64,000 nucleotides of DNA from Pseudopithomyces maydicus (GCA_026873275.1 JANTUC010000002.1:2046001-2110000), one strand, 5' to 3'; shown: positions 36,283 to 47,067, counted from the stretch's first letter. Translations and numbers: made by a program. Notes: a model not told the origin generated them from the sequence alone.

Positions 36283-37737
36283 ATGCATTCCAACATCTTT
36301 GCCATCACGGCTGCACTGGCTGCTACTGCCACTGCCTTTGACTGCAATGGACCCTACTTTTCCTTCTACAACCGTCGTGGGCCTGCCATGAGCTCCCAGA
36401 GATTGGATCCTGCTCTTTTCCCTGGCCAGCAAAGCCCCCACATGCATGACTTCGATGGTGGAAATGCTCTCAGCGCTGATGTGACCTACGAGGATTTACA
36501 AGGCTCTGGCTGCACCACTGCTCGCATCAAACCCGACAAGAGCTTGTACTGGCGCCCTGCTCTCTACTGGAATGGAAACGGTACTGGTCTCTACCCCGTG
36601 CCAAACTCCTTTCTTAAGATCTACTACAAGTTCGGGGATTCAGGTAATGCCAAGGCGAAGAACATCTCTGAGTTCCCTGAGGACTTTGCAATGATGGCCG
36701 GTGATCCATTCAGACGGTCCGAGGACCCAGAGAACCAAGCTGGCATCGACTGGACTTGCATTGCCGAAGATTACTCCCGAATCACAGCCAAGGGCTTTCC
36801 TACTGGCTTTACTTCTTGTGGACAAGGTCTGACCACTCAGCTTACCTTTCCTGCGTGCTGGAACGGAGAGAAGCTTGACCCGAAGAACCCAAATGCGCAC
36901 ATGGCCTACCCGACTAACAGCGGCTCGGGCATCGACGCCTGCCCTGAAGGTTTCCAGGCGGCCCGCTTCCCTAGCATCTTCATCGAATTCTGGTGGGACG
37001 TCAAGGCATTTGACGGGCAGTACAGTGCAAACGACAATCCTTGGGTCCTTGCCCAAGGTGATCCCACTGGTTTCGGCTTCCACGCCGACTTTCGCAATGG
37101 CTGGGCAAAGGGTGTCCTGGCCAAGGCGACTTCTGATGATGGCTACTGCAACTGTGGATGTGGGTGTGGCGATGACCAGATGAGGGAGTGCTTTGGCGCT
37201 GAGAACGTCAACGATGATGCAGACATTTCGACTTGCGCTGCCAAGTCAGCCTTGGCTGATGAGACTGGTGTGGTTGAGAAGCTTCCTGGTTGCAACCCAA
37301 TCCAAGATGGCCCTGGAGAAGCCAAGGCCATGTCTGGTCCGGACTGCACTGCTAATGTTCCTGCTCCTGGTGGTGATGATGCCTCTACTCCGGCCACGAG
37401 CGCTGTTGCTTCCCAGGTCTCGTCTGCTGCGTAAGTACTGTCTGGTGGGCCAAAGCGAATTCTTCCTGACATGAAATGCAGAGCGGAGGCCTCCAGTGCC
37501 ATCTCGAGTGCTGTTGCAAGCATCAGCTCCATCGTTGCCTCTGTCGAAGACGTCTACCCTACTGCCGTCTCCGACGACCTATCTCCGACGGTTTCTGTGC
37601 TCCCAGCGGATGCTGGCAGCAGCGATTGCGCCTACGCCACGACCGTTACCGTTACCCCACCACCCGTCACTGTCACCGTTACCGCGTCAGCTCGTCGTCA
37701 CTATGCCGCGCACCGAAGGCACGGCCGGTACAACTAA
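36283..37737 (+). CDS. Secreted DUF1996 domain protein
   Basis: Extracellular or wall-associated protein of 467 residues from two exons, 36283-37430 and 37482-37737 (51-nt intron, GTAAGT...GCAG). Signal peptide MHSNIFAITAALAATATAF. The DUF1996 (PF09362) domain fills residues about 35-260: DPALFPGQQSPHMHDFDGGNA is the family's opening motif, followed by CTTARIKPDKSLYWRPALYW, TFPACWNGEKLDPKNPNAHMAYP, CPEGFQAARFPSIFIEFWWDV and DPTGFGFHADFRNGW. A Cys-rich segment follows (YCNCGCGCGDDQMRECFG), then a Ser/Ala-rich stalk and a Thr/Val/Pro repeat (TVTVTPPPVTVTVTAS), typical of O-glycosylated cell-wall linkers, ending in a basic His/Arg tail. The family's biochemical activity is unknown. Confidence 0.92.
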
Positions 37738-38471
37738 GGTGTTGCAGCATGCACGCATGTGGTGGTGGTGGCTCCAGGCACAGCAGCTAGCTGGGGCGTT
37801 CATGTACGCGGGCTGGCTGTTGGTGTGCCCATGCTGGTGCCATGTCACCCTCCTTCTTCCGATGATGGCTACGACGCATGGTCAGGGGTCGGGTCCATTT
37901 CGTCCTCGTGACGCTCCCATTCTGCATTGTATATAGTTAGTTTCTTCTGCCGGCGCGGAAGGCACAAATGTGCACGTTCCGATCGCATTTTCACTTGAAT
38001 CATAGACGCTTTTCGAACACGTGCACTCCTCCCAACCCAACCCTGACATGGCGTGTGAAGCTGGCATCCCGAGTCGAGCAGAGGAGGACGCAGGTGCCCC
38101 AGTAGTGTGCCGGCCACACCTCGCAGCGTTGACAGTCGTTCTGATCACATTTTCACTTCCTGTATCATATATAGACGCTTTTCGAACACGTGCACTCCTC
38201 CCAACCTGACCCTGACATGGCGTGTGAAGCTGGCATCCGGAGTGGAGCAGAGAAGGACTCACTGCTGGTGATTATTAAGGTTGGCGGTCTAGCCGGGTTG
38301 GGCCAAGCCACCCCTGCCAAGACCGGCAGCCTCGGGGCGCTTGCGCGCTATGATCAGATTAATCTGATAACCGAGATGGCAAACCGCCCCTTCAAACAAA
38401 TATCTTCGCCGTTGTGGCTGCGCTCTACATCCTCTTGTACACCCAACGTCTACAGGTGCATATTGTGAGCC
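37738..38471. other. Intergenic region with local duplication
   Basis: About 730 bp between the DUF1996 and ERG3 genes, largely occupied by two copies of a roughly 110-bp sequence listed separately. It includes the ERG3 promoter. No gene seen. Confidence 0.55.
37976..38258 (+). repeat. Direct repeat, two copies of about 110-120 bp
   Basis: Copy A spans about 37976-38089 and copy B about 38138-38258. Both run from GTTC(C/T)GATC through CATTTTCACTT, a perfect block ATAGACGCTTTTCGAACACG TGCACTCCTCCCAACC (broken here only for length), then CCTGACATGGCGTGTGAAGC and GGAGCAGAG-like ends. Differences are mostly transitions. Copy B carries a small insertion (TGTATCATATATAG versus GAATCATAG). Confidence 0.9.
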
Positions 38472-39520
38472 ATGGACGTCGCGCTCGAACTCCTCGACCC
38501 CCTCGTGTTCGACAAGGCCTACGCATGGGCCCTGCCACACCCGGGCCGCAGCTTTGGCAACTCTTCCTATGTGGACCACCCCCTGACCGCGGATGCACCG
38601 ACGTCTCTTTGGGCCCGCGACAACATCTACCGCCAATGCGTATCGATCCTCTTGATAACCCAATTCGGCGCAACCGCACTCTATTTCATCTTCAGTGCCT
38701 TGTCGTATTACTTCATCTTCGATCGCCGCTTGGAGTACCACCCTAGGTTCCTGAAAAATCAAGTGCGCCAAGAAATCACATCTTCCATGACGGCAGTTCC
38801 CTTTATCAACATCTTGACTCTCCCCTGGTTTTTGGCTGAAGTCCGCGGTCACAGCCTCCTGTACAACGATGTGAACAGCTACGGCTGGACCTGGATGGCC
38901 GTCTCCGCCCTGTTGTATATGGCTTTCAACGACATTGCCATCTATTGGATTCACCGTCTTGAGCACCACCCTAGCGTGTACAAATTCATCCACAAACCAC
39001 ACCACAAGTGGATTGGTCCGTGTACCTCTCTTCGCGAAAGACGAAAGCTAACACCAAAGCAGTCCCTACCCCGTGGGCGGCGCTGGCCTTTCACCCGCTC
39101 GACGGCTATGTACAGTCATTACCGTACCAGTAAGCACCACGTGCAGCTTCTCTTTTAACGTAGCCGAGTATCTAATCCTACCAAATTAGCGCTTTTGTCT
39201 TCATCTGCCCAATGAATCGGTACCTGTATATGCTCCTCTTCATTGCTGTGCAGATTTGGACCATTTTCATACACGATGGCGACATGATCTCCGGACACTG
39301 GACCGAGAAGTTTATCAACAGCCCCGCACACCATACCCTGCATCACATGTACTTCACCGTCAACTACGGGCAGTATTTCACCTGGTGCGATAATTACTTC
39401 GACTCCCACAGAGCACCACGACCCGATCTCGACCCCATCCATGACGCTTTGAAGGTCATGAGGGCGAAGGGACTGGTGGACGAGGCCGGTAACCTAATCG
39501 CCAAGCCGAAGGAAGAATAG
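38472..39520 (+). CDS. ERG3: C-5 sterol desaturase
   Basis: Endoplasmic-reticulum enzyme of ergosterol synthesis that introduces the C5-C6 double bond into episterol. 313 residues from three exons: 38472-39015, 39063-39129, 39190-39520 (introns 47 and 60 nt). Transmembrane segments at about residues 57-82, 105-122 and 140-160 precede the three di-iron histidine boxes of the fatty-acid hydroxylase superfamily: HRLEHH (161-166), HKPHHK (174-179) and HHTLHH (251-256). Flanking sequences WIHRLEHHPSVYKFIHKPHHKW and PFAAL-like VPTPWAALAFHPLDGY are diagnostic for Erg3. The C-terminal FTVNYGQYFTWCDNYFDSHRAP also matches. Length is close to other fungal Erg3 proteins (about 300-350). Erg3 and azole sensitivity are linked in other fungi; nothing here indicates mutation. 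Confidence 0.96.
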
Positions 39521-39911
39521 GGGTAGTGTAAAGTGCATGTATATATGCAAAGCTAAGCGGGCGTTTTGTTCTTTTCTTGCATAGACTGCATTTATAGACC
39601 GGTTTGAATCTTTCGGGTCAGCTGGCCCACACAATACGTAATGTTAATGAATGAATTTTTGGACACACTCGACCTTGGCATCGGAGTTTGCCTTCTCATC
39701 AACTACGGGATATCTGGAAAGTTTTCTATATACTAGGTGTATGGACACATGTCCTCTTTTCCGATCTTGTTCAACCTCCAAGTCATGATAGATGAGAACA
39801 CGGGCACTGCTCGCTCGCTACCCTTGGGGTTGGAGTGCTTCTCGTCCTAGATTTCGGTGTTACGAACAGACAGGTTCTTAATTCTCTCAACAGCTTCCTT
39901 GGCTTGACGGA
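39521..39911. other. Short convergent intergenic region
   Basis: Between the stop codons of ERG3 and the methyltransferase-like gene; AT-rich, presumably two 3' UTRs. Nothing else seen. Confidence 0.5.
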
Positions 39912-41721
39912 TTAAGCGGAAGAGCAGCCTCGGACGCCTGTTATCATTCGCACATATCCAAAAGGCAGAGTGTGAAGGACCTTTTCGTGCGCCCTGATCT
40001 CCCAAGATGGTAAGGTGCAAACCTGAAGATGTTCTTCGTTGCGCGGGCATTCGGTCATTGCCCCCTGGGTTCCAGCAGCCTCCTGAATGAGTTCTGCAAA
40101 CTCGTCGAATTCTCGAGTCCGCAGACAGGAGACAAACCCATCAAATTGAAGAACGAAAAGAATGGAAAGCCAGATGAGGATACCGAGAAGCAATCTTAGG
40201 AGACCGTGGAAAGATGTCCTGAATGGGCCGCACAGCTTGTTTGGGGAGGGAATCAAACGACATACGAAGAGAAAGTTGAGACTCATCATACACAACATTC
40301 CTAACCGCCGATCCTGGAGCTCGATGATGGCGAAGCCATCTGATGTTTCCATTGTGCTTTTCAGAATCTGTATAGCCGCTCTGTCGCCGAAGTGATGGAA
40401 CGAGCAGTTGAACAGTCTGAAAATGCGTTTTCCTTGGCTTTTGTTGTTCCTTTGTACAATCAGTCCAATCCACTGGACATGCCGAAGAATCGTTCGTTGA
40501 AACTAGAAACTTACAAATTGGAAGAGGCCGGATCCTTCACCTCGGTACGGTATCCATGGCTTACAGCTACATGCGAAGGATCCACAGCGTCGACAGGTGA
40601 ATCAATAAAGTCGAGCCAACCAGATGACGTTCTCAACTTCTTCCACGCATGTAAGTTCGGGTATTTGTCCGATATTCGGAATTTGACAGGCCTTTCTCCC
40701 CGATTTGTACGATAAGTGTTGATGAGTCGTTCAAAAGTCGGCGTGGGACCACTGCTCCCGGCGCAAAACTCAAATACTTCCAAGTCGCGATCCGTATCCT
40801 TGGCGAACACTTCACGAATTACGGCTTCAAGACGACTGGCGGCAATGTAAGCTGGAGGGGCGGACTGTAACTGGCCATGTAACAATGGAATGTGTACTTG
40901 TTGTGTCCATTCGTTTGTGAGAATATCTTGGCATGTGTATCTAGATACGAAGGTTCCGAATAAGCCTATGATACTTCGGTATGTACAGTATATAGGTTCA
41001 CGTACCTTATTATCTCGGGTGTCCAGGAAAAGTCGCACCACTCAAACAATCTCCATGCTTTTTTCGATGACAGTAGGTTAATCGTCTCCAAATAAACACA
41101 GGCCAGTCTTAACGTGCGATAAAATCTACTAGGGTTTCCCGAGGCAAATGATAATTTGGGAGAAGTAGTAGCTGAAATCGAATTTGGACCCCCCACAACT
41201 GTTTTAACGGCGGGATGTCCTGAATCTAAGGTTGGTTGAATGGCCGAGTTCTGCTTCAACGCCCGAGAGTGAGTTTTTGCCTGCAGAGAAACACCCCAAA
41301 GGTCCATGCACGAGGGCTTGGGGTCTCTCCTTTCTGGAGTAAAGCTCAATTTTATTTCTTCCGGTGGATCGTTGGATCCATTGGGTTTCGTGCCATGATG
41401 CGCGCTTTCACCGGTGTCCTGAGACCGACACGAGCCCGTCAAGTTCGAGGAACCAACAATAGCGAATGTTAGGGGAAGAAGATTTTGATTCTCGCCTACT
41501 AAAGCATGGCTATTAGATGTGACTTTCTCTTGTACCGCTGAACTAGCCGAATTGTTTCGCCTCCTACCAAAGGTCTGCGTCGGTTTGTCGATGGCTTGTT
41601 CAGTGCTTCTATCTCTAACTTTTTTTGCTAATCCGGAAGCCTCAGCGGCAGCAGCCAAAGCTTCGGCTGACTTTTCAGTACTTGGTTTGAATAATTCATT
41701 GGCTATGTGACGAGAGGACAT
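39912..41721 (-). CDS. Fungal methyltransferase-like membrane-associated protein, function unknown
   Basis: Protein of 559 residues from three exons: 41721-41006, 40940-40515, 40449-39912 (introns 65 and 65 nt); total length is an exact multiple of three. The first 200 residues are Ser/Lys-rich and probably disordered. Then comes AWRLFEWCDFSWTPEIIR, and a Rossmann-like stretch VFEFCAGSSGPTPTFERLI (a glycine-rich loop of the SAM-binding kind), RPVKFRISDKYPNLHAWKK (acidic end of strand 2) and FIDSPVDAVD. After the second intron: FRLFNCSFHHFGDRAA, then SDGFAIIELQDRRLGML. Two hydrophobic segments (LCMMSLNFLFVCRLI, LLRLLLGILIWLSILFVLQF) suggest membrane association, followed by DGFVSCLRTREFDEF and LHTLPFGYVRMITG. 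The motif order matches an uncharacterised Pezizomycotina family; methyltransferase activity is inferred from fold motifs only. Confidence 0.8.
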
Positions 41722-42064
41722 GGCGATCCGACGCAGCGACAGGCGTGGGTGAAATAAGGAAGACTACGAACTTTCTGATAGAAAGTCTGTGAACTATGTA
41801 TCGGCAAGGAAATGGCCAAAAAAAAGGAGAGGCGCAAACATTGGAAGTAAGAAGCCAGCGCCGTTCAGTGTCGGCGCAGTTGTGACGTCGTAGCGGCTTC
41901 CTGAAACGGTTAGTGGCAATTGCGAGACAAGCCTTGCATTCGTCTGTGATAGGAATCTGCACGTGGCACTTGCATGGCGGTGTACTAGGTAGGGACTGTG
42001 AAATATATGTATAAACACTGTGCATATTCCGAAAACGATATTAGACAATACAGTCACTCTTGGC
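41722..42064. other. Intergenic, no gene seen
   Basis: About 340 bp between the methyltransferase-like gene's 5' end and the DPL1 3' end; should include the former's promoter. No motif assigned. Confidence 0.5.
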
Positions 42065-43837
42065 CTATGCTTTGTACAGTGTGTCCAAGAAGCCCTTTGC
42101 CAGATCTACCACTACGCTTTTGTTTGGTAGGCTCCCTGCAACACCATATAGCGCCGCCGTGTCTCCCTTCACGGCGCCTTTGGCGCCCTTTCCCTCCGCA
42201 ACCCTCTTTCTCTCTTTATCCTTGACGTCCTCAACCACCTCAATGAGATCCGCAATGAGTTGATCAACCACAACAACAATAGGTAGCGTAACAGCAACGT
42301 GGATGGCGGGTGGCGACTGAAGGGCGTTGAGGTGCCATCCCTTCTCATTCATACCGTCGGCAATGTCGTAAATATCGAGTGAGTTGGAATGAAACGCAAC
42401 GACGGAGACGAGCGGGCGGCCTACAACCTTGAGATCCGAGGTCAGCTCAGGACGCTCGCGGATAGCGGATTCAATTTTCTTCATGGAGCCGACAATCTTG
42501 TGGCAGGCATCAATGTAACCGTTTTGACCCTGCTTTACGAGAGAGGCCCAGCATCCAGCGATGAGCGCGCCGGGACGTGAACCCGCGATCGAGGGCGAGG
42601 CATAGACACCGCCGGACCAGTCCGGGCTGATGAAGTACTGATATTTGCGGTAAGCATCAGAGCGGTAAAGCACGGTGCTGTTCCCCTTGGGCGCGAAACC
42701 GTACTTGTGCGTGTCGCAAGATATGCTAGTCACACCCTTGAGTTTGAAATCAAAGGGCTCGAAGTCAAAGCCGGCTTTGGGGAGCATTGGAATGATGAAG
42801 GAGCCAAGGCAGCAGTCTACGTGAAGGGGCAGCTTTTTCTTGTGCGCCAGCTTGGAGAGACCGGATATGTCATCGATGATGCCGTGGGGGAAGTTGGGCG
42901 CGGAGCCAACGAGGAGGACGGTGTTGGGATTGATCAGGCGCGACACGGAGGGGAGGTGGACCTTGTAGGCGGGCGCCTTGCAGGCAACCAAGTGCATCTT
43001 GATCTTGAAGTACTCGCATGCTTTGCGGAATGCCGTGTGAGCGGTTTCGGGTAGGATCATCTCCGGCTGGGTGACGCCTCGTTCGTGATAGGCCTTGCTG
43101 CGGGCAGACAGACAGGCCATCAGAATGGACTCGGTGCCGCCACTGGTGGTGACGCCGCAAGCACCGACGGGGGCGTTGAACAGCGACAGAACCATGGCGA
43201 CGACCTCTGCCTCCATCTTCCGCACGCCTGGGAAGACGTCGGGGTGGATAGGGTTCGAGACGGTGAACTTGGCAAAGGCGTCGGTCTGCAGGCGGATCAA
43301 TTCGTCGCCCCCATGGTACACGGCGCCGCTGACTCTGCCGTCCTCCCACCGCGTGTGCTCCATCTGGGCCAGCTCCTCCAGCTTCTTCCGGACGTCCTCA
43401 TCGGACCATCCCACGGCGGGCAGGGCTGTGATGCGTTCGACGCCGGGCCCAGAAGGCACCAGCTTGCGTTCCAGCTTGAGGATGGACTCGGCGACCTGGG
43501 TTTGCACCTTTGTGCGGACGCCCGGCAGACCAAGGAAGATGCCATATAGCGAGCGGCGGGTGGATGTGTACACGTCGACGACGGATCCCGCGATGCCACG
43601 GCCCTTGAGCTGGTAGAAGAGCTTGCGCGTCCATCGCAGGACGAAGAGGATGAAGACGATGTTCCGCAGCCTAGGACACGCCACCAATTAGCACATGGCC
43701 GCCACCGCTTGCTCACTTGGTTGCGTGAACACATACAGGTCCACGTTGAATGCTGCGAGCTGCTGGCCACGGGCCGAGCGGGCGCGTGCATTGAACGTCT
43801 CGCGGAGACTGACGGGGAGACGAGAGGACCCGGGCAT
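42065..43837 (-). CDS. DPL1: Sphingosine-1-phosphate lyase (dihydrosphingosine-phosphate lyase)
   Basis: PLP enzyme of the endoplasmic reticulum that cleaves long-chain-base phosphates to a fatty aldehyde and phosphoethanolamine, the exit step of sphingolipid metabolism. 568 residues from two exons, 43837-43737 and 43670-42065; the 66-nt intron uses donor GTATGT and branch GCTAAT. A nearer GTGAGC donor would break the frame. A membrane anchor (LRNIVFILFVLRW) follows the short N-terminus. Diagnostic blocks: GAVYHGGDELIRLQTDAF, SNPIHPDVFPGVRKMEAEVV, GVTTSGGTESILMACLSAR, LHVDCCLGSFIIP and the PLP-lysine motif SISCDTHKYGFAPKG (Lys about 356), then YRKYQYFISPDWSGGVYASP and AGSRPGALIAGCWASL. All catalytic features seem intact and length matches the family. 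Two unrelated-strand ORFs overlap it and are shadows. Confidence 0.96.
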
Positions 43838-44102
43838 GTTGCACAGTCAATTGTCCAGTGGACCTAGGTGGGTCGCATGGCAGGTGTAGGATGGGGGCGT
43901 GTGTTGTTGCTCCAGGTACATACAGTACGTCAACCTTGGAAGCTGCGCCTTCACATGTGCGTGCGCAGTGGCGCCGCCCTGCCGAGGCTCATAAGCCCTG
44001 GAGAGTGCCCTATGCCGGTCGCGGCATCACGCACAGGAGCAACAAACGTCACACACCTGCGCCGCCGATTCTCTCTAGATGCAGATAGATGGCTAGATAT
44101 AG

Positions 44103-47067
44103 CTACTTCTGGGAGTGCCACCGTCCATGTGCGCCCATAGCGAATCCGGGCATGGTAGCGGCGCATTCAATGCATCGATACACGTCCACATCCACATCCT
44201 CGTCCACATCCTCATCCACATCCTCGTCCTCCTGCTCCTGCTCCTGCTCCCGTCTGCTCGAACCGTCTTCCCAGTAGCTAGCAGGGACATCCTCCGAGCC
44301 GCCACTTCTGACCCTGTTCCTGTCGCATGCACTAGGGTCTTCGTCGGCAGCGGATGCAGCGGCCTGGCGCTTGAACATGTTGCCAATGTCGCGTCCTGCA
44401 CCACTTTTGTCGCTCGCCGCGTCTACCATGTTTGTTGCAGCAACGTTCACCAGGCTCAGATTCCACCCGCTCTTCTCGGCATGCAGTTTGCGAAACAGTG
44501 GCAGAAGCGCTTCCGCCACCAAGCGCCCGGAGATTACGTCCACGCTGTCCCTCAAGTTGAAAACAAAGTTGGGCATTGGCTCTGAGCGTGAAGCTCTTGC
44601 AAAGGACCGCTTGCGACTACCGTCCGCATTTGGCGGGGGACGCTGTCGCGTAGTCAGGCGGAGTGTCTGTTGACCCCGCAGGTGTCTAGTCAGTACGTGT
44701 TTAGGATACTGTTACAACCCAGCCAGGTGCGCCTAGCATGTGCTAGTAGTATGTAGACTTGCCTTTGGGAAAGCCATCCAGCGCTTCGCTCCAGTGCGCG
44801 ACTCGTCCGCGACACGGGTGTCGTTTGCATCCACCAGGGGATGCATGGCTTCGGCATCTTCCAAGAGATCAGTGTGCAACCGCTTGAGCAAACTTTTTGA
44901 CAGTGACAACAACTCCTTCCTCACTTCGCTTATCGTGTCAAGACGGATATAACTATCCTCTAGGCTGATCTGCGTAGGGACTTCACGTGCCTGCCCGACT
45001 TCAGAGTAGTCACATCCGCACAGCAATCCGTAAATCTTAGCACCGATACCACGCGGCGTGCCCGCACCCCGAGAATTCTCCATAAAGGTTACAGCGTTAG
45101 TACGAATCACAAACATCAGGGGAGTTGGAACGAAAGCCCCTTGGGCTTGGACAATGTACGTGCTGGCGAAAGGCTCCTTCATCTAACCGGGGATTTTATT
45201 TTACTTACCGCTCAAGCACTTCGGGTCCAATGCCAGGATAGCTGCTTACGTCACCAACGAGTACCTTCTCCTTCGTGCCGCCGTACACTAGACCCTTGTC
45301 GAAGTCTGCTGGTCTCTGCAATACATGTGTGCGCAATTTCTGGGCCATCTTGAAGCCTATACCAGGTACCTTCCCAACTTCATGGCTGTTCATAAATGAG
45401 GTGACATTGTCCTTGCCATCATCGGACGTATACGGCGGTAACAGGGTTGTCTGATCATTGGGTTTGTGTACACTGCCAACGAGTTTGGAGAGAAGCTTAC
45501 TGGTCGAGATGCCGACAGCGCACGTGTGATGCTTCTCTGAATGGAGCTTTTCCCGCAGATAGTAAGCAAGATTGCTAGCCAGTATGAGACGTAGGCGCAG
45601 TGAATCTGACAGGAGATCTATAATGGTCAGCACCCTGACCAAAGTATCTTGGAGCGTACTCAGATTCTCGCAGACACGGAGACTGACGACAGATATGGCC
45701 TAAGGCGTGCGGCACTGTTTCAGAAACCTGTTGTTGGAGAAGATCGAATGCGTACGGGCGGCGCTTATTTTGTTCCTCGACCCCACCAGATCAACGCACG
45801 TAAGGCGTTAAAAGCAGAGGGGCCAAGTCAAGTAATTGAAACAAGACTACGTGCAATCGGCCAACCCGCATACAACGTACGTCCTGAAAAGGCTCATGTG
45901 AGTCAAAGCTATCCGCGGCTTGAGGCGTAGCGAGGCTGATAACGTGAAACCACTGGATGACTGCCGCGAATAGCAAGCAAAGCGACCAGCATTTAGAGAC
46001 GCGATGCAAGTTCCACAATGGGCAACATCCAGGGCGTCGATCGTCGACGATGTTCTGTTTTGCATCTGTATGAACGATTTGAAACACGCTTACCTGTGGG
46101 ACTGCTCGCTCGTTCCGGATACGTCTGACCAGCTACCTTGGACGCATCGAAAGCGAACCCAATAGAGGGGTCATGTTTGGACAGACAGAAGAAGGAAGCG
46201 GCCAGATGAGCCGGGTTCAAGAGGGTCACATTATAGTCGATTAGATCGGTGACGTCCATCCATACCTGTACATAGTTTCTTAATGCTGCTGCGAAGGGGA
46301 AGTTGCAACTGCGGCGCTCTCAGGTGCCAAGACGAAGGAAGCTTACGGATCCATCCGTGGGAGTGCGCCTACCTCATCAAAACCCAACCTCTCGCAGCGA
46401 GAATTCCAGGAGAAAGAACGCAGAAAAGCATAGAGTTCCTTGGAGGCGTTGCGGAAGGGCGTGAGATCCTCGCCAAGGACGATGACGAGGTCCGGGCATG
46501 TCTTTTTTGCTTCTTTGATGAGCTGCAGTTTGTACACGCCCTGGGAGGGTTCAGTGTGCTGACTCAGGCAGGTGAGGGGACGGCGATGCAGGCTCGCTTC
46601 AGTTTCCCGTACGAGCCAACATGGGGTGGACAGGATGGTCATGGAGCATCAGCAGACGGTGATGGATGGACATATCGTACTCTGCGACGGGCCTCGTAAT
46701 TGCATGTGACTACTATCTGTTTCTGCTGGACAGCCAGCGGACGGGAGCGCAGGGCAGGTGTTTCAGCCTCGATCACGCTGGCGTAGAAGGCGTCCTGGGG
46801 GGGAGGGTGAGTAAGCTAGGCCGGAGCGGGCAGGCATGGTGGGAGCCCTGGAGACGAGGGACGCACGTAGTCCTGGACAGGTGACGGGGCAGGTTAGCAG
46901 GGCGGTAGTCTATTGTACTGTACGTACAGGACATACGAGGCTCGGGGCTTTTAGGCGCATCACCAGCTGGCGCAGCAGCGCCGGGGTTGGCCAGTGCTTA
47001 CAAAGTGGATGATGATGGACTCGAGGGGCGGCTTGAGCCTCTTCCTTCGCGCTGGGACGGCGTCCAT
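44103..47067 (-). CDS. Y-family translesion DNA polymerase (pol iota/eta type) with C-terminal UBZ-like finger
   Basis: Nuclear bypass polymerase, about 604 residues if the apparent frameshift is corrected. Exons: 47067-47002, 46872-46867 (6 nt), 46794-46681, 46540-46373, 46265-46094, 45617-45209, 45077-44763, 44666-44103. Motifs: HF-DY-DAFYASV (Asp23 and Asp25, first metal site), QQKQIVVTCNYEARRRGVYKL, RLGFDE-VWMDVTD (Asp117, Glu118), VGISTSKLLSKLVG and VGKVPGIGFKMAQKL (helix-hairpin-helix), then QISLEDSYIRL, the little-finger block and WNLSLVNVAATNMV. The C-terminus has an Asp/Glu-rich repeat and CIECAATMPGFAMGAHGRWH, a ubiquitin-binding UBZ-like C-C-H-H finger. Oddities: microexon, GC-AG intron (44667-44762), 476-nt intron (45618-46093), and a one-base frame mismatch entering exon 7 at the C4 run 45067-45070. 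Confidence 0.87.
44187..44249 (+). repeat. Coding tandem repeat (acidic tail of the polymerase)
   Basis: Alternating CCACATCCTC / GTCCACATCCTC units followed by CTCCTG units on the plus strand. Read on the minus strand they encode the acidic stretch EQEQEQEDEDVDEDVDEDVD just before the UBZ-like finger, so repeat-length changes in multiples of three would vary this linker. Confidence 0.85.

Noticed and set aside
43085..43616. 154- and 173-codon plus-strand ORFs
   Set aside because: Antisense shadows of the DPL1 coding sequence.
43690..43715. GTGAGC donor for the DPL1 intron
   Set aside because: It gives phase 1 and breaks the frame; the upstream GTATGT donor at 43736 restores FNVDLLRNIVF.
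45649..45930. Plus-strand frame of 93 codons inside the long polymerase intron
   Set aside because: Starts at TTG, no ATG in a useful place and no recognisable domain; kept only as a note on the intron.
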